64,000 bases of DNA from Stenocarpella maydis (GCA_002270565.1 NQMI01000070.1:118883-182882), one strand, 5' to 3'; shown: positions 19,873 through 33,396, numbered from the stretch's first letter. Notes: generated from the sequence alone by a model not told the origin. Made by a program: numbers and translations.

Positions 19873-21543
19873 TTATTGATCTCCAACTACATCTTCATTC
19901 CCCACTTTCATCATCCTTTCTTGCGGGGCTTCCCGCCCGAGGCTTCTCGAGGCTTGCTCTTTCCCTTGTCCTTCAGCATCTGGGTTCTCGGCCTTCGGGT
20001 CCAGACTTAGCGCACCGTGCTCATTCAGCTCTGCCTCATCTGCTCTGACAATTGCCAATTTCTTCGGCCTCACGGTCGTTCTCTTGCTGGACCGCGTTTG
20101 GTGCCTTGGTGCTGCTCACGCACCACTACCGCAAGGTCGGCGTCCGCCGGCTTTGCCCTTCATTTCGCGCATCATGCGGGCAAATTCCTCCTCGTTGAAG
20201 CTAATCTCGCGGTCCTCGCTGTCGGTGTCCTCCTCTTCATCGTCGTAGGCATCATCGTCATTATCCACGTCCATCTCATCATGCTCGCTCCGTCGAGACC
20301 AGCCTTGTCGTCATTCATGAAGGCCTCGAAGCGGGATACGATCTTGCGAAGGTCAGCAGGAGCACCGGTATCCGTGGGCTCAGCCGCCTTGGAAGTTCCC
20401 CTCTTGCCGCCCAGCCGTTTCGAAATCCTGGAAGTTGATGTCCATCCACGAGTCGTCGTCATCACGCGAGAGCCCTCCCAAGATGCGATGTCTGAGTCCG
20501 TGGGGAGGACAGAGTCTCCGTCCTCGGTCAAGTCTTGCAGCAAGAGGGCGACTTCCCTGGCCGTGCGGTTGTTCTCCTGGTGCGCTTGAGGCCAGCATCT
20601 CGAAGCCGCAGGTCACCTTCATGCCGAGCTCAAGCATCGCATGCCTCTTTTGGGCAACGCTGCCGCCATCTGTAGCGGCCTGTCCCTCCGTAGACGAGAA
20701 TAAGTGGGCCCAGGATGGAGGAGCTGATACCTGCGATGAGCGTGCATAGAGCACCTTTGTGAACCTGACGCTCACGTCGACAAGGTCTTTTACAAGGAGG
20801 CCAGAAAGTCTTTTTCACAAAGGGCTTCTTTTTTTTTTTATTTTAGCTTTTGGGGCCTGGTGAATCAGATAGGCAAGCGCCTCGGGATGGAGACCTGGCA
20901 TGGTGCATGTAGTCTTTGTTGAGCAGGGTACTTTTCAAGGCGAAAAAAGCCTCAGCCTCATCAACCACCAAACCAAGGGGTGTGGGGGGAGGCGAGCAGA
21001 CTGGAGGAGGTTACTGCCAGACAACAAACCCACCGAGGAGGAGCGAGGCTGTGCGGGTGGAGCGGAGGTATGATGCGCAGCTGGCCGTTTGTATCCGGCC
21101 CTGTGGCATCATTTTGGGGCTCAACCACTTTGCAGACGTTGGCAGCTCGACGAGCAGGAACTCGCCATCAGCGTCGGAGACGCGCACCCACAGGTCTGGG
21201 AATGGCTGGTGAGCTCGCGAGGATGTAGACAATGAGCCACTCGTCCTCTACAGAGTCCCTTCGCTAGTCGGTGGTCGTGGGCCTGTCTCTTGTACAATCT
21301 CCGTGTTGCGCTTTGCGGTTGTGATTTCGAGATTGAAGGGCTTCTCGCTGCCAGACAACCACTCATTAACCCATCCAGAGCAGCTGCAGGGCGGCCTCCT
21401 GACAGCATCGAGGAGCGGGTAGAGGGGGACTGGAGCTTGTCATCGATGATGAACAGCATGTACTGACGCAGTTCTCGGGCAGACATCTCTCGAAGCCCCT
21501 GAATCCGCCACCTGCAGGCTCTGCTTGAAAATGCCCTCTCCAT
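19873..21543 (-). pseudogene. Ecdysoneless/SGT1-family gene with many frameshifts
   Basis: The whole protein can be followed along the minus strand, but only by changing frame repeatedly. In order: YMLFIIDDKLQSP, NEWLSGSEKPFNLEI, VEDEWLIVYIL, FPDLWVRVSDADGEFLLVE, AKWLSP, QLRIIPP, VRFTKVLYA, LELGMKVTCGFEMLA, LLQDLTEDGDSVLPTDSDI, WMDINFQDFE, DLRKIVSRFEAFMNDDKAG, then acidic DMDN-type sequence, FARMMREMKGKAG and ELNEHGALSLDP. These are the hallmarks of the ECD (hSGT1) family, nuclear/cytoplasmic proteins tied to splicing and cell-cycle control; they are distinct from the Hsp90 co-chaperone also called Sgt1. At least five frame changes occur in the first 500 bases. Several look like a missing base in a short homopolymer. 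Either a dying gene or a stretch of poor base calling. No clean splice model could be drawn. Confidence 0.75.
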
Positions 21544-22147
21544 TCTGCCAGCTTGGCCGAGCAGCTCGCACAGGACGGTGGGGGTGCTTTGCCCTCTGCA
21601 GGCCCTGGCCGCGTGGAATGCGTCAGTGAGCAGCCCGGTCTCGGGCAGAAGGGTGCCTATTATGAAACATACATACCTCCACCTAGGTACGACTTATGTA
21701 GTGCAGTCGGAAGCAGCGTCCAGTGGTTTGGGGGGGGGTAATTCCACATTTCCTGGGATCTCACCAGCTCCTTCGAGAATGATTGTGACTTGCGGAGTAT
21801 ACCATGTATAAACCGCAGGTGATGAGGCGGAGGACCTGGACCACTGGCTGCATACCTTTCTGATACCTAGGTAGCTAGGTAAGTATCGTTGCGGGGTATT
21901 GAGGTTGCCCCCCCCCCCCACGCCCACACCTGCGTAAATAAGCACTTGGCTTCTCAAGACGCGGTGCGCGTCTCCCTCCATGCACTGAGTGTATCTAAAT
22001 CGCGACAACCTTGCGGGTTTGTGACAGCGACACTGCAGGCCCAATAACAAATGCCCACACATGCGTGCGCCCTCGCAATTCCGCCGATTCTACACAGGCT
22101 GATCCCAACATCGCGAATCACGCCTGACATTGAATGTGACTGCCAAG
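21544..22147. promoter_or_regulatory. Divergent upstream region of the ECD relic and SMC6
   Basis: 600 bases between two divergently read genes. It holds CCTAGG-centred palindromes at about 21680-21690 and 21863-21882 (TACCTAGGTAGCTAGGTA), a G run at 21729-21737 and a C run at 21909-21919. No gene is seen. Confidence 0.4.
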
Positions 22148-25100
22148 ATGCCTGCGCGCACCGTCAACAATATCAGCGGCCCGTCGCGGAAGCGCAGTCG
22201 ACGTGAAGAGGCTGCCGCCACTGACGACGGCGCCGGCCAAGATGAGCTCGTGGATACTCGTCAGGCAAGCTCCCAGTTGCGTAGTGAGCCGGTACGCTCT
22301 GCCGTTTTTCCTCACACCCTGCCAACCGTCCTCCAGGCTCGACTGCGAGCACAGCACACAGCACAAATCCAATCCCCAGCTGACATGGTGTGTGCAGCAG
22401 AGGAAGCGCGCTCGCATATCTGATCCAAACAGCGTCAGCAGAAAGGCTGCACATCACAGGGATGGAGGTAGAGCGACCCGCGAACTGTCGGATGCGTCCA
22501 CTGACGAAGACCGCGATGTCTCGATGGAGCATGCGCCGAATCGCCACGATGAGCCAGCAGCTACGCAATACGAGATAATGCGGGACGCGGGCTTTAAGCA
22601 TCTCGAACATGCCGACGAGGATGACCGCCGCGCCACCCAGAGGCTGCAACAGAAAAGCCTGACTCGTCAGAGCAACCGCGCCGGGGACCTGAACCACGCC
22701 GCCGAGAACGGCATCCTCGAAAGCATCGAATGCATCAACTTCATGTGCCATAAGAGGCTACATGTCGAGCTTGGCCCGCTCCTCAACTTCATCGTGGGCG
22801 AGAACGGCAGTGGCAAGAGCGCCGTCCTCACCGCAATCACCCTCTGCCTGGGCGCAAAAGCGAGCTCCACCAACAGAGGCGGAAGCCTCAAGAATTTCAT
22901 CAGGGAAGGGGCAGACAGCTCTGTCTTGGTCGTCAAGATTAAAAACCAGGGCCACGATGCATACCAGCACGATACCTATGGCGACGTTATTATCGTCGAA
23001 AGGCACTTCACTCGCAACGGCGGCAGTGGTTTCCGTGTCAAATCTCAGACGGGCAAAATAATATCCGACAAGAAGTCCGAGGTCGAACAGATTGTTGAGT
23101 ATTATTGCCTGCAGGTTGACAACCCATTGAACATCCTCTCTCAGGACAACGCACGGCAGTTTCTGAATCAAGCCTCGGCTAAGCAAAAGTACAAGTTTTT
23201 CCTCCAAGGCGTCCAACTGCAACAGCTTGATGACGACTATCGCGTCATTGAAGAGTATGCGACCTCCAACGAACACAAGGAGGGTGATCTCGAGACCAGG
23301 TTGGACCACGCGCAAAAGGAATACGACAAGTCAAGAAGGGAGTACGAGATATTTATGCAAGCTGAGGGCTTGCGTAGCGAGTGCCGCTTGCTGTTCCAAA
23401 AGGTCGTATGGGCTCAGGTGGTCGAAGCTGAACGCGAGGCTGAGCGGAATGAGCAGAGGGTAGCGCAAGCCGACGGGCAGATCGTAGACGCACAGCATGT
23501 GCTCACGCAAAAGACCCAGGAGCTCGAACTCGTGGATGACCAGCTCGCACAGGCTGAGGAAGCCCTGAGATCCACCAGGGAAGATGGGGAGCTCCTGAGG
23601 GGCAACGTAGACAAAGCCCAGCAAGACTACAATAATGCCCAAAAGGACCTGCAGAAAATCCACAAGGATGAGCGTGACGCGCGCTCTCAAGGACAGGCTG
23701 CATTGAACAGCGTCCATAACTATGAGATGAGAATACGGGAGGAGGAACGACGACTGCAGGATCTCAATGGGGACGCACATTCCCGGAAAATCGAAGAGTT
23801 GGAGGCCGCCCGAGCCAAAGCCAAAGAAGTTGAGACGGAGTCGGAGAATGTGAGATCGAGTATCCCTGGTATCAACCAGGCTCTGGCGGCCGCAACCAAG
23901 GAATCCCAGACCATCGACAAGTATATCGGCCAGAAGCAAGAAGATATCCAGGCGACCCAGAACAGGATCAAGGAGCTGGAGCGTGGCCAAGGGTCGCTAT
24001 ATGGCGCCTATGAGAAGCAGGTGCCGGACCTGCTCAGGATGATCGAACACGACGCGGGGTTTGATCAGAAGCCCATCGGACCCATTGGCGCGCATGTCCA
24101 GGTTAAGAAGCCCGTATGGTCACCGATCCTGGAAAGAACATTCGGAGAGACGCTGAACGGCTTCATTGTCACGAGCAAGCGCGACCAACAGCGCCTCCGA
24201 GACATGATGAAGGGCTTGGGGCTGACCAGGAATCCTATCTTCATCGCCAACACCAGACCGATTGACACTTCGAGAACGGAGCCTGACGAAAACTTTGACA
24301 CAATCTTGCGGATCCTCAAGATTGACAACCCGCTGATCCGGTCCCAACTCATCATCAACCATCGCATTGAACAGACCATACTTGTCGAGACAAAACAGGA
24401 TGCTGATCGCATTATGGTGGTTGGTGCTGCACCCCCGCGCAACGTCGCCGCCTGCATTCATCTCTTCAATGAGAGGGGGTTTGGATGGGGCGTGCGTATT
24501 GTCGCGACTGCGAATAGGATCAACTCCTCGCCAATCCGCCCTCCAGACCGAAACCAGAAGCCTCGTCTGCGGAGTGACGTGCTCCAAGAGACATCTGTCC
24601 AAAATGAGAGGAAGAGGCATCTCGAGGCGGAGATGAGTGAACTCGCAAATCAGAAGCGGGAGCAGCAACAGCACATTCAGCAGTGCCGCCGAGAATTAGC
24701 AGAAGCCAAGAAAACCGTGGAGCAGAACAAGCAGAGGTCACGGGAGATCAAGGTCGAAATCGACGACATCCAACGAGAGCTCGACTCCTTTGACGGAGCC
24801 GATGGGCGGCTTGAGGCACTTCGCGAGGAACTGAAAAAGGCCCAAGAGGACTACGACTTCCATGGCGGCCAATACGGCACCCTGACCCTGAGAAAGGGAG
24901 AGCAGAATAGCCGCGTCGAGGAGCTCAAGGCGATCCTGAAGAGCGAGAAAAAGAACCTGAAGGAGTTTGAGGCGAAGTTGAAGAAGGCCGAAGACAAGGT
25001 TAAGAGGTGCACCGACTCGCGCAGGATCTCGGTACAGCAAAAAAATGAGGCCCACGACAACCTACAGAAGGCGCAGAACGAGAAGGCGAGGCTGGAAGAC

Positions 25101-25968
25101 AGGCGAACGAGACTGGAAGACACAGTCCGCGAGTATACAGAGGAAGCATCGTCGGCGTGCCCGCAACGGGTCCACGTGGGCGAAGGGGAGATATACGCAG
25201 CCTTGCTCAGCAAATATGAGTCTCTGAAGAAGACCCTGAAGGAACGCGAGCGCAGGCGCGGCACAACTGACGACCAGGTGTTATCGCGAGCGAACACGGC
25301 CAAGGCGGAACTGGAGCAGCTTAAGAAAGAGATCGAGTTGGTCAGGTCGGCCAACAAAGGGTTCAAGGATCTAATCGCCAATCGGCTAGCGAAATGGAGG
25401 ATGTTCCAACGCTACATATCTTCGAATTCCCGCGCCAACTTCATGTTCTTGCTCAGCGAGCGTGACTTCAGGGGCAGGCTGATACTGGACCACGAGTTTC
25501 ACACCCTCGAGGTACAGGTCGAGCCTGACAAAACCCGCAGAAATGCTGCCGCTCGCAACACCAAGACCTTATCCGGGGGCGAGAAGTCTTTCTCGTCCAT
25601 CTGCTTGCTGCTCGCGATATGGGAAGCCATGGGCTCCCCTCTCCGCTGCCTAGACGAGTTCGACGTCTTCATGGACAATGTCAACCGTGCCATCAGCACA
25701 AACATGCTGGTAAGCAGTGGATCTCTAACCTGTGATCCGATTCAGCCGTCACTGACCCGCTCCAGATCTCCGCAGCGCGCAGCTCGATCAGCCGACAGTA
25801 TATACTAATCACACCCAACGCCATTGAGGGGCGGGCGAGTCTGGACAGGGACGTCAAAGTCACCAGGTACGTGGGTGGGCGGCAATTCCAATCGTAGGAT
25901 CGTGTCAGAGACTGACAGGCTGGCCCAGATTGACCGACCCACGTCAAAGGCGACTTGCGGATCCTTAG
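22148..25968 (+). CDS. SMC6: SMC6, structural maintenance of chromosomes protein 6
   Basis: Exons 22148-22291, 22398-25709, 25766-25866 and 25929-25968 join in frame (1,198 residues, stop TAG). ATG 22148 opens MPARTVNN with a basic stretch (RKRSRREE). SMC6 pairs with SMC5 in the nuclear complex for recombinational repair and replication-fork stability. The head starts near residue 155 (GILESIECINFMCHK) with Walker A GENGSGKS near 182. Long coiled coils flank a hinge at roughly residues 600-750. The C-terminal head has the ABC signature LSGGEKS near 1105 and Walker B CLDEFDVFMD near 1132. The last two introns (56 and 62 bases) split the extreme C-terminus (ISAARSS...YILITP, then LTDPRQRR). Length and order match fungal SMC6. 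It converges on COQ9. Confidence 0.95.
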
Positions 25969-26339
25969 ACGCGGGATATGTGCATTTCGCAGTGTCCCGC
26001 TCCAAGTGGGCCACATTCACCCGTCTTCAAGAGCGACCTTCAGTATTGGAACCGGGCGGAGGTCCTGGCTGCCATGCGTTATTCGGCTGGCATCCCAGAT
26101 CAGCATCAGTATCATTTGCATCCTCGGGCTTGAGCACTGCCGCTCCCGGACCTCACGGCAGCCTGCAAGACAAGGCTTACACGATCCGTCACACATGTTT
26201 GACAACCAATGTAGTACTTGATGGGTGCTCGGCACCTGGCCGCAGCCTGTGGACCGCAATCACGTCTCGGAGCGTGTTCCTAGATCTCAGCTAGGCAATT
26301 GTTTTTGAGAAGTAGAGACTTGCTTTGACGGCCATGCCG
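25969..26339. other. Shared 3' intergenic of SMC6 and COQ9
   Basis: 371 bases between two convergent stop codons. No gene is seen; it presumably holds both 3' UTRs and terminators. Confidence 0.4.
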
Positions 26340-27333
26340 CTATATCCTTAGGCCTTTACTCCTGAGAACGTTCAAGCCCGCACTCGCCGTGAAGCCCACC
26401 CATGTGCCTATTGACCCCAAGGTGCTGCCAAGCTCGTGTGTCTCGGCCAGACGCCTCTGGAAGAACTTCCTCGTCTCAAGGAACCCGTTGGAGTGATCGG
26501 TGGTCATGAAGAGCTCGGTCGATGCGTATATGGCGGACAGGGACGCACGCTTGGTGTACCAGGATGGATCGACGGCGGTATCACCAACCAGAAACAATAT
26601 CTCGTCAGACAGCTTTGCGAGCTCCCCAAGGGATACCGGGACGCAGGACGGCTGGGCCATGATTGCGAGTGCCTGTCATGTGGCCGGGTCAGCAATTTAC
26701 AGAAGTAGCTGGCCGAGACCGTCGACGCACCTCCTGCAATTTTCCTATGACATGTTGGTTGCCCATGAGCCTCTCCCACGTCAACATCTCGACCTTGGCC
26801 CGGATGCCGGAGCCGTGGGCCTCATCGTCAGCCCCAAAGAGGATCCTCGCCTTTACGGCCAGGGCCTCGCGTTGCGACACGAGGTGCCATCGAACCAGGG
26901 TGAAGACGCCGTCAGCGAGCAGGTTGGTACTGATATCGAGATAGCCAGCATCCCTGGCGCCGAGGGCGAGGGTCTTTGGCGTGAAGCCGTGCTGAGGGAC
27001 GTGTGCGTAGGCTGCGGCCAGGATGGCGCTCTCGGTGGCGGAAAAAGGCCCCGCGGGAGCCGGATGGTCGTAGGAGTGGTAGGAGCGGAAATGCGACGGA
27101 AGAGGTGAGAAGGTGGCAGGTAGCGGGCGCTGTCTCGAGCGGCTTGCGCGAGGGAAAAGTACGGGCGCGGCTGGGGAGGTGGTGGCTCGGTCGGAGCACT
27201 GTTGAAGGACCAGGGCGGCTCCGGCTCGAGAGGACGCGCTGGGCGGGCGTGATGGCAGGGCTCGGGCCAGATTCGCCGCTGTGTTGTATGATGGCGGGCA
27301 GGACGTGAGCCTGCGTGCAATTGGAGGAGGCAT
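26340..27333 (-). CDS. COQ9: COQ9, ubiquinone biosynthesis lipid-binding protein
   Basis: Two exons on the minus strand, 27333-26731 and 26672-26340, with a 58-base intron (GTGCGT...ACAG), give 311 residues. ATG 27333 is the first ATG in the frame. COQ9 binds the ubiquinone intermediate at the inner mitochondrial membrane and presents it to the hydroxylase Coq7. The first ~85 residues are rich in Ala, Ser, Pro and Arg, as in a mitochondrial presequence with a linker. The folded part starts near ATESAILAAAYAHVPQHGF and continues LALGARDAGYLDIS, WHLVSQREAL, LTWERLMGNQHVIGKLQE, then after the intron ALAIMAQPSC and DEILFLVGDTAVDPSWYTKRA. It ends with the tail helix ETRKFFQRRL...WVGFTASAGLNVLRSKGLRI. 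Yeast Coq9 is 260 residues. Confidence 0.93.
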
Positions 27334-30300
27334 GGCTATTGGCAACGTCGAGGGCGGTTCAGTGCAAGCAGATCATGTTCACATGGAGAAATGCACTTGA
27401 TCTTGGCAGTCAAAGCCGGAAAGGAAAGAAAATCGGTCCGCTTGGACGATCAGGCCGACCAAAGGCAGCACTGACTGCAGATGGCCGGGATAGACGAGAC
27501 TACTGCCTAGGTACCTAGGCAGTGTAAGGTACCTGGGTACATCCAGGTACCATGTACGTACAGTACGTCTACTACCTACTAAGTACCTAATACTATACAA
27601 ACAGGGCTGGTCCTGTAATGTAGTATAAATAACATTATCCATTTACGGTTTATGTTGATATGCAGCAGTAAGCACCAAGTGTTATTTAACTGCCTAGGTT
27701 AGCACAGGTTTCATGCTTCTTTGTTAGACAGTTGGGGAGGTAGGCACTTAGGTATATTGGGCAAAGTATGTTCCCATGCCTCTACATACATACCTAGGTA
27801 TGTATACATAGTAAACCCCCAGTAGTATTTATACAACAGCCTGTCTGTTCGCCTGCAAGCACAGGCACAAGCATGGGGCAGTCTTGGGCCAGAGTCCCGT
27901 CTTCCCTCCCGCCTTACCAGGGATCCAACGTCGAGCCGTTTTCTGGCCGTAGGGAATGTCGGTGTCCCGCCTCACCACGATGCCTCACATCACGTCAATA
28001 ATGAACCCTCGCGAACCAGTCATGGAGCAAGTGAACTTGTTCTTCTCCAGATGCGGTACACAGCTGGTGGCGCCTGGCCGGAGTATCTTCCCACAACCGT
28101 CCCATGTCTAGCAAGGCTGCAAGCGACCAGGCCTCGAAAACAACCGTGTGCCCAAGAATCTATCTACCCAACTACCTACCTACCTAGGTATAGACACATC
28201 CATGTCGTCACTAGGTCCCATATCAGAGCCACCAGCTTGCACAGGCGCCTGCCATCTGGCCTACAGGGTTGCGCGTCACGCCGGCCATTTTAACGACTAT
28301 TAACTACCAACTCCGACTCCCATTCCTCCTTCTTCCCCCCTCCCGGCCGTGGATACGTGCCAAGCAAATCTGGGTGAGCTCCACCGCGCCCATTCCCTCA
28401 GAGACACGCATGGGTCATAGATGAGGTGAGCCAATCACCAAACCATTCCCATGACAGGTCATTTGTGGCTTGGCCGGTCAGGTTGCACAGGCACACGCCT
28501 CTAGCCAACAGATACCGTTTACAGACTCGAACGGCAACCTTGGTAGCATGGTATCACCTTGCCTTGCCCTCTGCAGGGAAGCGATGGTCCGCCCCAAGTC
28601 TCAAAACGAGGCACTGAGTGGACCGAGAAGTTATCGCTGCAGACCAAGTCATGTCTACGTGGATGAGGATTGTGCTGGACGCCATACGGGCTGGCCTTGT
28701 AGAAACCAGAGACGCCCTAGGGACCCGGTTCTGTAACATATGATGAGCCTGGCATCCATTCTTGCGTCCCCTTGTAGGAACTAAGCCACATGCGAGGAAG
28801 GTTTGGCGGTGTGATGGGGCCCGCCCTTCCCTCCCTCCCATTATCTTAAGTCCCTCAAAATGTAATCCTCATATAGACTCGCTTGAGTTGCGCCATGATC
28901 CTCACCGGTGGTGACGGAAACATTTCATGCCAGTGCAGGTTTGAGGACATGGACGCACCATCGGGTGCCTTAACGGGGACTCGTATTGCCCCATCGCGTG
29001 GCCCCCTCCCACTAGTCAAAGTCTGGGCGGCCAGCCTGGCCTACTACAGACAATCCCATGGTACTTTGCTGGCGCTGTACGGGGCTATGTTCTCGAGGTC
29101 TCAAGTGTCCAGTGCCACTCTCGGCGAGGAGCAGCCTATAGACCACGGTGTTGTAGCTGATCCAGCATGACGTTCCTATATCGTTTTGACACTGTTCGCG
29201 GTAGAGTCACATTGCCTTGTGGTGGGCGGGATTGGGTGGTTTGGAGCGCATGAGGAGCGCATGAAGACGCCTGTGGTAGGAGCTTTCAGCATCAGGGCTT
29301 ACCAGAGGCCGCTGGTGCTTGTTTTCTCCCGCGAGGCTTGCCCATAGCGGCTAACCTAAGTTCGGCTGTGGTATTGGATCCTCAGGAGTGTAAGCGGGGA
29401 GTGATGTGCTTTATGGGTCGGGATTTGTACCTGACTTGCAAGTGGAAACGACTGTCAAAAAATGGCTAGAGCCAGGAAAGACCAACCCGCCCCCGTCTTA
29501 CATCTGAAAGACATCAGCGACAGTGACCTGTCGCCGCGTCTCAGTCTTTGGCGCCAGGTATACAGTGGCGTTGGCGTTGGGAGGCGGAGCAGACGAGCAC
29601 TCTATGCCCAACGCCGTCGTCGGATCACGAGAGCCGTGACCAGCAAGCACAGCCGTGAAGGCTTACAGCTCTGGGTGTACACCGGATACTCGGCAATCCA
29701 CACGATTGCATGTTTACTGAGCGGCCGCAAAGGCCTGCACTTCTGAACCTGCCGAGATATGCCTTCTGCCTGACCATTCACCTTAGAATACGTCTGATGG
29801 TCTCTGGACAGCCGAGCCCTGCGAATCACCGTAAGCGGCCGCTGAAAGACCACAGGAAGGTGCTTAATCTCCGAGCGGTCTTCATAGGAGTGCGGGTGTG
29901 ATGAACCACGGCCGTCGGATAGGTATCCACCAGGTAAATCGCGTGCCAATGGCTGGGAGGATATTAGTGATAGCTCATCAGACCCGACGTAAACATCTAC
30001 CAGACGAGTGTGGGCTGACATACGTCTTGACCTCTCTCGTCCGAAGAAACAGGAGGTGTGCCGGGGCTACAACTCGTATGCGTTTTCCACTGTCCCTGTC
30101 GCAATGAGGTCCCAGATTCGTACGCGTACACAGTACACCAACAATCAAATGCTAACCGTAGATCAAGTGGACACATTCGTGTGACTCCAAATGGGTTAGA
30201 CCCCTTCTAGTTCCAGGCACTGCTGCGCCTGATGCCCTCCAAAGTCCAGGTTGCTTTGGCGAGCCCGCGGATGATTTTGCGTGTGTCTCGTAGTGGATAA

Positions 30301-33300
30301 CCCCCGATTGAAGCCTGTCTTATCCCTCAGTCGCCTTTGTAGACCAGGTACTGGCGACACCTTCCATTATAGAGACGAGGCCGATCGACGCGTCAAGCAC
30401 GGCGTTCAGGCTGGCTCCTTTATGGAGTATATTTCCCAGCCAGGGGTATGGGGGGGGAGAATCCCAACTGGCAAGGACGGTTCAGAGACATTTGTACGTC
30501 TCCCGAGATCGACCTTGGTCGCAGGAGACCACAAGGCCTGTCTCTTATCGGACAGCATCTGAGCCAGCATAGGGGCCGCTCGCTTCAGTTGCAACCTCAG
30601 GCCAGATGAAGGTGACGAGGCCCCTTTTGTTGGACATGATGGATGCAGCGTGATAAAGGAGCGTTTCCCTGGCTGCGCTGGCTTTAGGCCAAGCGATTGC
30701 CGGTGCAACTACTCGGGCCTTCCTCTGCATGCTTTGCCGCCGGGGAAGTGGCTTGTTCTGGCCCCGTTGGAGGTGGCGGCATTTGTACACTGTCCCACAA
30801 GGCTGTGCACTGTTTTGTCCGTCAGTGGACAGAAGGCCAGTCGTTGAGCGCCCATGTAGGACGGTGTGTGCATCCCGGGTCGGCACCCCGAGCGCGTTTG
30901 AGCGACTTGAGGGCAGGAGCGGACGACTGGGGTCGTGTGCCATGACGGGCGATGCTAAGCTGGTTGGTCTTAGCAAGTTGTCTCGAGGAATAGAACATGA
31001 GGCAGCACTTGGGGCTTCCCACAGCTCTCGTGCCTGGACGTCGGCGGCGAACCACAGCAAGCAGCTGGCAGACTGGTCCAAGTGAACCGGCAGCATCAGT
31101 TTGCACCTGGCGTGGGCCTCGCATCCGTCATGGAGCTTGCTCATAGGACAGTGAGTTGTGGTGTCCGTGGCTGCACTTGCATGTGGTGGGCCTGGAGCGA
31201 ATTGCATGGCAGGGTTACATGCTGGGCCAGGTTTTACCGGGTGTACATGGGCCAGTATGCACTCGAGTATCAGGCCGGGCGTGGCGCGTAGCTCGTGTGC
31301 GAGGCGAGATGGATGGTCATGAGCTCGCCATTGGCACGAGGCAGTTTGCAAGAGCCCATGGGCGAAACTGTCGGCAGGGAGACGCCCACGCCGCGACATT
31401 CTCTGGTCGACGATTTTGATATTGGATGTGCGTGTGCGACGAGGACTTGCGGGGAGTAAGGCCGGGCGGGTGTCGGCTGCTGGGCTGTGGTGAGGACGTG
31501 AGGGTAGACAGAGACAGACACTCTAGTCTATGGAGTACATAGTACACATCATGATCCCATCCGCGTCTGGTGTCCTGTGTGGTATTCCAATATTACCTAG
31601 GTAAGTTAAGAGGTACTCAGCTGCAACAGGGGCTGGGCGTCTTCCTTGTTAGCCTGCAGCGCTAGGGTGGTGGTGCTGCGCTCGCAGCAGCACGGCTGGT
31701 ACCTTCCATTTTCCCATGCGGGCGGGCTGGTTGATGTTGGTGGCTGAGGGCATTGAGGGAAGCCCATGGTGTACTACTATGTCTAGATCCTATCTAGATA
31801 CCTGCTCGAGTACGCAGGTATGGCGGTAGTGCAGTACCGAGTACATGGAGCGACTAAGTAAAAAAAAGTGCTACTTGTAGTAGGCACCGTACATGCATAA
31901 ATATCTAGCTAGGTAGGTAGTAAAATAAGATATGTATGGAGTACGCTATTGTGATCTCATCAATCTAGTGGGCCAATAATAAGCCGCAAAGCACACAGTA
32001 CAGCATGCAGTATACCTAGGCATTAGCAGTTTGCATGTACTCGCTTCCGTACACGGTACTAGACCTGGCCTGGCCGGGCGAGCCGGCAGCTGCCGCAAAG
32101 CTTTGGACTGCTCGTGGGAGCTGCTTGGGAGGGAGAAAAATTCCGTACTCCGTACACGACGTCAACCAGCCAGCCTTTCTTTCCTCCCTCCGTCACAGCT
32201 CCAGCGTATCCAGCCCCAGCCCAACCACCGCAACGCGACGCGACGCAACCACACCCCCGTCTGACCCCCCCAAATCGAGACCCCATCCCAGTCCGAGAGC
32301 TCGAAAGGCTCGTGCCGCTACGAGCAGCATCGTTCGAGTCCCAGCTGATTGGAACCTCCCTGGAGATCCCAAGAGATCCAGTTCTAGAGTCCAGACAGAC
32401 CCAGCAAGTATTATACTACAGGCCCCGCCGCGGGCTCCAGGCCATATCCAGTCAGTACCTACAAAGTTTGAACATAGTCTGTCGCTTGCAACCCGCGGGC
32501 ACGCACAGGGGCCAGGCCAGACAGCCAGGCGACTTCTGTCTGTCCCGGCAGCTCACCGGGCCTTGTCTTTCCTCACCACCTGCAGTTTTGACGTTCCTGC
32601 GTTCCTTCGTTCCCGTGTTCCTTCGTTCCTGCGTTCCTGTCTACCTCTGCCTGCCTACCTGCCCGCACCAATCTCTGCCTCTCTCTCCCTCTCCCTCTCC
32701 CTCGCGCTCTCCAAACACCCTCCACATCCGAACAAGGTCTGTCTCGTGTCCCCCAACCCCCACCCCCCGGTCAGTCGTGTCCTTGTCCTGCATCGCATTT
32801 CTGCACGCTACTCGCCGAGCCTCGTGCCTATCTGCCTACCTACCTTACCTCTCTCCCTTCTCTCAGTAAAGAGCTCCGAGGTACACGCACAGCACAGCCT
32901 TCGCTCACGGGCAGCCACCACCACGCGGTTGTTGCTCTTGTCCTGCCTAATCGTGCCCTCACTGGACTACTCCTCGTGTCCCCGTCTCCCGTCTCCTTCC
33001 CCGTCCCACCACCAGCCTGCATAACACGGCCAAGCCCTGCCTGAGCTGACACCTCGACTGCAGCAGGCTTGGAGGTGACTGGACCGATCCTAGTGGGAAA
33101 AAGAGAGGCGCATACAAGCCGAGAACAAAGCACCAACAACCCGGCGCACAGAGAGACCGAGCAGCAGCAGCAGCAGCAGCAGCCTGCATTGCATTCCTCG
33201 CCTCTCCTTCTCTGCCCAGTTGGTGGTGGTGCTCTTGTATTGATCTCGCCCGCAGCACACCCTCCGTTGTCTCTATCAGCCCAGACCCTCAGCTGCCGAC

Positions 33301-33357
33301 GTGCGTTTGTGCGTGCGTGTGTGCCTGTGTGTGCTCGAGAGCGTGTTGTGTGCTCGT

Positions 33358-33396
<39 letters not shown>

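Noticed and set aside
19441..19879. Overlapping ORFs of 70-110 codons on both strands
   Set aside because: No domain or splice continuity; probably chance frames in intergenic DNA.
30545..31399. 284-codon minus-strand ORF
   Set aside because: No domain, signal or splice partner. The composition (Ala, Ser, His, Cys, Arg) is what GC-rich non-coding DNA gives, and other frames are open over the same span.
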